Assembly: GCA_001465935.1 (NCBI GenBank)
Contig: LNKV01000008.1
Location: 310,001 to 374,000 of the forward strand
DNA: 64,000 nucleotides
Source of the DNA: Clarireedia homoeocarpa
Lineage: Eukaryota > Ascomycota > Leotiomycetes > Helotiales > Rutstroemiaceae
Direction: 5' to 3'
In this document: piece by piece, positions 58,601-64,000 of the stretch
Layout: each line of letters opens with the position of its first letter
Numbering within the stretch: the stretch's first letter is position 1
Program-made: the position numbers and the translations under genes
Notes under the pieces: model-generated
Database searches by the model: none
Told to the model about the DNA's origin: nothing
The model's input: the letters and a program-made list of their open reading frames with translations, nothing else

Positions 58601-61080
58601 GAGCATGTGGACCAAGGAAGTGAGCCCATAGTGACCCATTTGCGTTTCCCGGCCACGAATGCTGCCGGATAAAAGTGGGAAAAGTAAGTTAAGGGTTCTT
58701 TCGGGACTACAGTAGTTTTGATTTCCTGTTACTGAGAGCTGTACTAGCGACTTAATGAAGTTTCGTAAAATTCAACTTCAAAGCGTATGCAAGTGTATAC
58801 TGATCTAGGCAAGACATTGTTCATGCAGATACGAAATCAAACCAGGGCCCAGGGGGCGATTCATACTAAGATTCCGTCTGCCCGAGGAGCGGAGAATTTC
58901 ATGTAAGCAAGGTAATGCAAGCAGAGGCATTTCGACGACTGAGCTGCATCGATAGAAGGTTGCTGTGCGCCCGTTGTTTATCCAAGTCGCATTCAACCTC
59001 ATTCGTGATCTTGTACTTTCAAAGTGCATAACGACTGATACCACGTGGTAAAATTCCATAAACCTGCATTATGAATGGTCGCGAGGCTATTTTCGCAGAG
59101 CGGGAAGGAAACATGGGGCAGTGCAGGAAGTATCTTTCACGTAGTCTACGAATGAGCGAGCGGGAAGAGCTGTCCGAAGGGAAGGCGGGGGTATCAATTA
59201 CTTATACGAGCGTAGGGGATGGAAGGAGAAAGTGCTAGTGGGCAAGAGAGCATATCAGCCTCGAATCAAATTTCTCGCAAGTTGATCATGCCTCAACCTG
59301 CCAGCATACCAATCTATAGTTTGTACACTGATCTACAACTGCTTCCATCAATCAACACGAGGAAGATTCCCCTGGCCTGCCGCCAACTCCACGTCACCAT
59401 CCTGAAGGTCTCGATTTCGCTTGCCTGGACCGTATTCAGCACTGTATTTTCAGGATCCAACAGGGTTCACATACGTTTACACATCTCCCGCCAATGCACC
59501 AAGAAAGGCGTGCTGAGGGTTGCAACAAGACCTGCCACCCCAAAGACGATGCTCACGACGGGGTTACTGACGATGGTGATGGAAGAAGCGGCAGCTGGCT
59601 TGAGAGTGGATTGGATATTCGGGGCGATGGTGAAGGCAAGAACCTCGGAGGTGGTGAGCGTTCCTTATGGGACATTAGTTAGAATCCAAATGGGAGATGG
59701 CAAGGAGAGTACCGCTGAGGGTCATTTTGGTAGAGATATTGAGATTGCACTTTAGCAGCATAAAAGTAATTAAGTTGCGTTATATCTGCTGGAGTGGCGG
59801 TGATCGCAATGAAGAGCTATCATAGAAGTGGCCATTGATGGTTCCAATAGTCTGACTTTTATATACACTGGCTGGGACGATTAGAATTTCTAAATCGAGG
59901 CACGACGAATGCTGGAGTAAGTAGTGAACTGCAAACCGATGTGAGGAATTTCGCAATCAGGAAGCCTCGCAAAGAAGTTTCATTATGATGAAGCTACAGT
60001 ACGATGACCATTGGCATGATTGTTATGAAATCCCTGCATCTGAAAAGTCGTAACTAGGCACAGATCCTCATTGGGCCGCAGTCCATCCCGTTGTTGAACT
60101 GCTATTGGCTTATGGGAACAGGGAGCAGGAATGATATCAGTGGACACCGATTCCTAAATAGGCTTTGTACTACAGTAAGACAAAGGCTTGCCAACAAGGG
60201 TCTTTGGGGTTTCTGCTGGAAATTAAAACGCCTCCGCGAAACGGTCCTTCTGGCCAGTCAATTTGTGATCTAAAAAACCACATTTTCAAAATGTGGTTTT
60301 TTAGCGCACATATATTTTTCTTACCTACATTGTCCAATCTATTTTCCATTTTCTTCTGCACAAACACAAGAAGACAATATGAATGAGAACGAATTTTTAT
60401 CTCGTTGTAAGGGAAACGTCCATTACTGCTCTATGAAGCAGCAAGAAGAGAGTTTGGAAAGGTCTCTAAGACATCATATTTCTTTAACAACGATCACTTA
60501 TGTTCATTTGTTTATCCAATCTGGACCTCACAACGCCGCATTTGTGTCATGATATGCTAAGGCGGAGCCTCCATTTGCGTACGGCCTTGCTGGCGCTGGA
60601 ATCGATAGGATGGCCCGGTTTCTGTGGAGGGCGAGGAGGGGGTGTGGGCAACTACAGTACTGTACTGTGAGGCGAAATTCCCGGCAAAAAGTAGTGCGAT
60701 TCCTCAATTCCTCAAGTATTACAGCCAATAATAATCCCTGTGTACTATACGGAACACAAGCGTTTATTTGGGCTAATTCCTCAAGTATCTTTAATTCCTC
60801 AAGTAAGTTATCTCTAACTTAATTGCTCAAGTATCTTAATTGCTGCAGGAAAAAGAAAACGTTCCCTGTTAATTCCTCGCGACCTATCGACTGCACTCAA
60901 GTCAACCCTAGCAGAGCAGCCACAGCCATGCACCCGTCAGCTTTCAGACGAGGAATCAAAGCATCAGCTGCCATTTTCCCTGAGCGGCAGCCCTCCCACG
61001 AAAACCATAAAAGGTCACCTCCTCCTTGAATCTGGCTGCCAAGCAGCAGCAGCAGCAATCCAACCCCAACTGAGGGCATC
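58601..61080. other. 2.5 kb without a supported gene
   Basis: The + strand frame 59219-59755 (178 codons) lacks family character. The opposite strand there encodes a hydrophobic stretch (ITIVSNPVVSIVFGVAGLVA) broken by stops, perhaps another membrane relic. A perfect palindrome and several ATTCCTCAAGTA repeats (60695-60850) lie here. Confidence 0.5.
60270..60304. repeat. Perfect 35-nt palindrome with 17-bp arms
   Basis: Left arm CTAAAAAACCACATTTT (60270-60286), one central C, right arm its exact reverse complement (60288-60304). The right arm ends in TTTTTTAG. Confidence 0.95.
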
Positions 61081-62900
61081 ATGTCAACCTTTTCCGAAGG
61101 AGATCCCAATTCTGCGAAACCTTTTTTCAACTATATAAAATATCTCGGCAAGTACGTATTCTCACACTCCGTCTCACTCGCACGCACCCTCTCACTTCTT
61201 TCTAAGAGCTTCTCCTACTTTTCGCTGCTGACAGTATTTAGTTATCAGGTGGATGGCGGCTCGTCCACAGGCGACGGATATTTTGAATGGGCGCTCCGTA
61301 GCGTCCAACCTGCCTTCACTGTTGAGGAACATAACTCCACTGTTGAGGATTTCTACTCAACTCCTAGTGTTGAGGTCCGAATTGAGAGCGAAGGTTTACA
61401 AGAACTTTTCCGCCGAGCTTTGCAACGTCAGGACCTCTCTTATACATTTAACCTCGCGACTCTCCTCCCATATTACAGAGTCCTAAAGTCGTTTCTTGCA
61501 TTGGAAGAGCAACGCCATGCAGAAAATGAACAATGCGGAGAAGCGCCAGACTTAAATATCCTAGAGCTGAGATTATTCGTCCGCAACTTCCTTCTAGATC
61601 GTACTATATTTAGGGGCTTCGGGCTTAAAGATCGGCAGGACTTCCCCTCCCCTACCCATTGGCAGGATATGCAGCAGTGGTCCACACAGAGAGACCTTGA
61701 TGGCCTTGATTCCTTATTTGTAGAGGAGGGCACTTCACATCTCCGTACTCCTCACTACTTCCGGTTGACGTCATATCCTACATTTACATACCAGAGAGTT
61801 GAGACTCTTCTGCAAGATGAGCTTTTGTTTCGGAAATTTGAGCAGCTTAGGCTTCGGAGTCTCAAGCAGCTGGAATTCGAGATACAGAAAATCCAGCAGC
61901 AGGAATCCTATTTTTATGATCAATTTAGCTGTCTGGAACGCGAGCATCGTCAAAAAAATCGAGCGTAAGAAACTAGAGCACCTCCTACGTAAGTCCTTGG
62001 AAAAATTTTGTCCAACATTCCTGGAAAAACTTCGCATTTTACCTATACCTCCGTCCGAAAATTTTATGTGGTATGGAGAATCATCACCGACGGTCCAAGA
62101 TGTATGGAACGAAGGCATGAGAACAATTCGCGCATTGTTCAGAAATCGCCTCCCTCGAACCTTGAAAGAGGTATGTACTTGCCTACTGGTAGCTAATGCA
62201 ATGAGGGAAGCAGGAGAGGAAGGTTTAGACTTGGGAGATACAAAGCCACTATTTTGTAATATGGAGGAGTATGTTCCTGAGGCCGGTAATGTCGGCATAT
62301 AATGATGGCACAAGCTAATCTCGTGGACAGATTCCTTGTTGACCTTGATCGTTGGAGATTGATAGTCAACGAGGGAGACAAGCCGCTATATGACGATATT
62401 GTCTATGCCCTTTGGAAGAAAACAAAATCCGACTCCTCACCCTACACTGATAAGCCCTATATAATTTACTTTCAGGAACTCTTCCAAAATTTGATAGACA
62501 TGACGGGCGTGCATGATGCTCCTCAGTACGGTCATAAAAATCTCCGCTCCATCCATACGCAATATACGGACGCCTCTTATCTAGTATCTCCGCCTATGAA
62601 CAATCAGGATCACGGCGGAGAAATTCCAGAAATACACAAGGAAAGGTGGAAAGTTATAATGCTGGCGGCAACGGCCATATTTGGTGCCGTCATTGCATTC
62701 CTATTATGTAAGTACACATGACAAAGTCCAGATGCCAAAGTTCTAACAAAGCCTTAGTCCTCCGTTATGCCGATGATGTACAGCGGGCGTTGGTAATGAT
62801 TGCAGTTCATAAAAACGAGAGATCTGACTGGGGTTGGATTGTTTTGCGTAACTGCCTCGTTCTTGCGGTATATCTTGGTTTATTAGAGATTAAGATCTAA
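61081..62900 (+). pseudogene. Long protein-coding region with frame breaks, unrecognised family
   Basis: An ATG at 61081 opens 295 codons: MSTFSEGDPNSAKPFF, a hydrophobic segment (VFSHSVSLARTLSLLSKSF), a helical body (LQELFRRALQ, LELRLFVRNFLLDR) and a coiled-coil-like end (LRLRSLKQLEFEIQKIQQQE). The natural continuation (INLAVWNASIVKKIERKKLE and GMRTIRALFRNRLPRTLKEV) lies one frame over, with the switch near a T5 run at 61909-61914. A second switch near 62290-62298 leads to VDRFLVDLDRWRLIVNEGDK and a transmembrane segment (VIMLAATAIFGAVIAFLLC). Then a good 50-nt intron (62708-62757) leads into RYADDVQRALVMIAVHK and a stop at 62900. Composition is coding throughout, so a recently broken gene is the best reading. 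Similar proteins occur in Sclerotiniaceae, as far as I recall, but I cannot name a function. Two unrecognised introns are less likely because no suitable splice signals were found. Confidence 0.55.
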
Positions 62901-63070
62901 TCCGATGTTTCGAAGCTGAGCGAAACTAGTGTGAAGCCCTAGTATGTGTTTCCATCGCCTCTACTATGATGCTTGCTTACACATGTCCAACAAAGTTTGT
63001 AGCACAGTGTTTCGTCTTCCAAATAGACTTAGGGATATCCGACTGTCTCCAACTCAAATCAGAAGTGGCA

Positions 63071-63347
63071 ATGTCAATATTGCGACAAAAGCTTCTGCAG
63101 TAATAGTAGTCTCGGAGAGCACATGAGGAGCGGCTGCAGGATTGTGTCAGAAGACCAATACTGGTGTCAACATTGTAGGAAAGGCTTCAAAAAGAAGTGG
63201 AATCTCCTTCGCCACGAGGAAAAATGTGGTTTGGCGCGTAGCAGGCTAGGGAACAGAGTCAAGAAGAGTCAAGATTACAAAAAAAGTGGATATGAACGGA
63301 TCAAGAGATGTGAAAACCCAAAAGTGACGCCACTTCTGGAGAAGTGA
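63071..63347 (+). CDS. Two C2H2-like (CCHC) zinc fingers, 3' part of a gene
   Basis: Behind an AATCAG acceptor-like sequence the frame reads KWQCQYCDKSF...LGEHMRSGC, a C-x2-C-x12-H-x4-C finger. Then YWCQHCRKGFKKKWNLLRHE with EKC is C-x2-C-x12-H-x3-C. A basic tail (RLGNRVKKSQDYKK) runs to a TGA at 63347. Both fingers replace the last His by Cys, an accepted variant. The upstream exon is not certain: it may belong to the broken gene just before (61081-62900) or be a separate small gene. DNA binding is the obvious role but untested. Confidence 0.6.
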
Positions 63348-64000
63348 CAACCTAGGCCTATATTTGGTTTCACAAGAGACGGATTTCCAAAGATGAAGGC
63401 TCAAGGATCCTAGGTGCTTCGTGTGGAATGGACATTTGGGGAAAAGAGGCTTAGAGAACTTTGTAGGAAATTGGCAACCCTAGAGATGTTGATATTTGTA
63501 AAAGCAGCCAGGCCTATTACTATATTTTAAGAAAAGATATACTACTTGCGAATTACTTTCACTCATTTGAATTAGAGAGATAATCTCAGATCTCGCTAGA
63601 GATCTCAACACACTTTCAAGACTAGTTATATACTCTTGGGACTATTATTTCACTAGCAAGTAAAAGCACTTCTTAATAGTTATTTAACATTAGACTTTAG
63701 ATTCAATAGCAAATTTAACAGATAATAAATTTTTAACTTGATTTCAAAAAAGGGACGTCTCTATAGATGCTGGGCTCAGACGTGCTTCCGAATACTGGCT
63801 CAAGCCAAGGGTTCAAAGAATCGAGGTTTCTTGATTCATTTGTCGCTCCTATCACTGATCTTTAACTGCTCTTTTGGATCCAACTATGACATCTAACCCT
63901 CAAAGCTTGACCGGTTAAACTCCTCGCCAGCTTTGCGAAAGGTTAGATAATCGCTTAAGGTATAAAATATCGCAATCGAATCGAATCCATGCCGAGCCAG
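63348..64000. other. Right-edge AT-rich sequence
   Basis: No open frame of note and no recognised element up to the window end. Confidence 0.55.

Noticed and set aside
59219..59755. 178-codon + strand open frame
   Set aside because: No recognisable sequence; the opposite strand has a more protein-like hydrophobic stretch, itself broken by stops.

Overview
The window is nuclear DNA of a filamentous ascomycete, most likely a leotiomycete close to Botrytis, Sclerotinia or Monilinia. The genes carry short GT-AG introns (46-181 nt) with CTAAC/CTGAC-like branch points. Intergenic DNA is long and rich in CT tracts and microsatellites. The gene set includes HET, PTH11-like rhodopsin-domain, CYP52-like P450, F-box and CmcJ/AsaB-like genes. 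The genus is an inference; no marker gene settles it. I read exon joins by hand by requiring an unbroken frame and family-like sequence across each junction.

Layout. Left edge to 12 kb: a partial minus-strand gene, a Ser/Thr-rich secreted cell-wall-like protein with a 120-bp internal duplication, 5.7 kb with no gene seen, and a MUP1-type amino-acid permease. 13-21 kb: an intact CmcJ/AsaB-like oxidoreductase followed by three consecutive broken genes: a HET protein, a P450 and a rhodopsin-domain membrane protein. 21-31 kb: about 10 kb with no supported gene but several repeats. 31-40 kb: a Cdc25-type RasGEF and methionine synthase MET6, separated by a MITE-like inverted-repeat element. 41.8-43.8 kb: a seven-exon PAQR/AdipoR-like receptor, tail to tail with a truncated TLC-domain relic. 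44.7-55 kb: an F-box protein, a mitochondrial PP2C phosphatase divergent from a TCF25/Rqc1 homologue, an ATX1 copper chaperone, and a protealysin-like M4 metallopeptidase. 56 kb to the right end: degraded material, namely a membrane-protein relic, an amidoligase-like relic, and a frame-broken reading region followed by two zinc fingers.

Functional links are loose, as is normal for a fungal chromosome. Methionine supply is touched twice (permease and MET6), and MET6 has a CACGTG box about 450 bp upstream. RQC1 and the PP2C gene share a 534-bp divergent promoter. The CmcJ-like gene beside a dead P450 and a dead membrane protein could be the remains of a small metabolite cluster. The most distinctive theme is how many genes are broken, several by a stop codon where glutamine, or another C-containing codon, would be expected. 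No prokaryotic-style system, CRISPR array, rRNA or tRNA was recognised.
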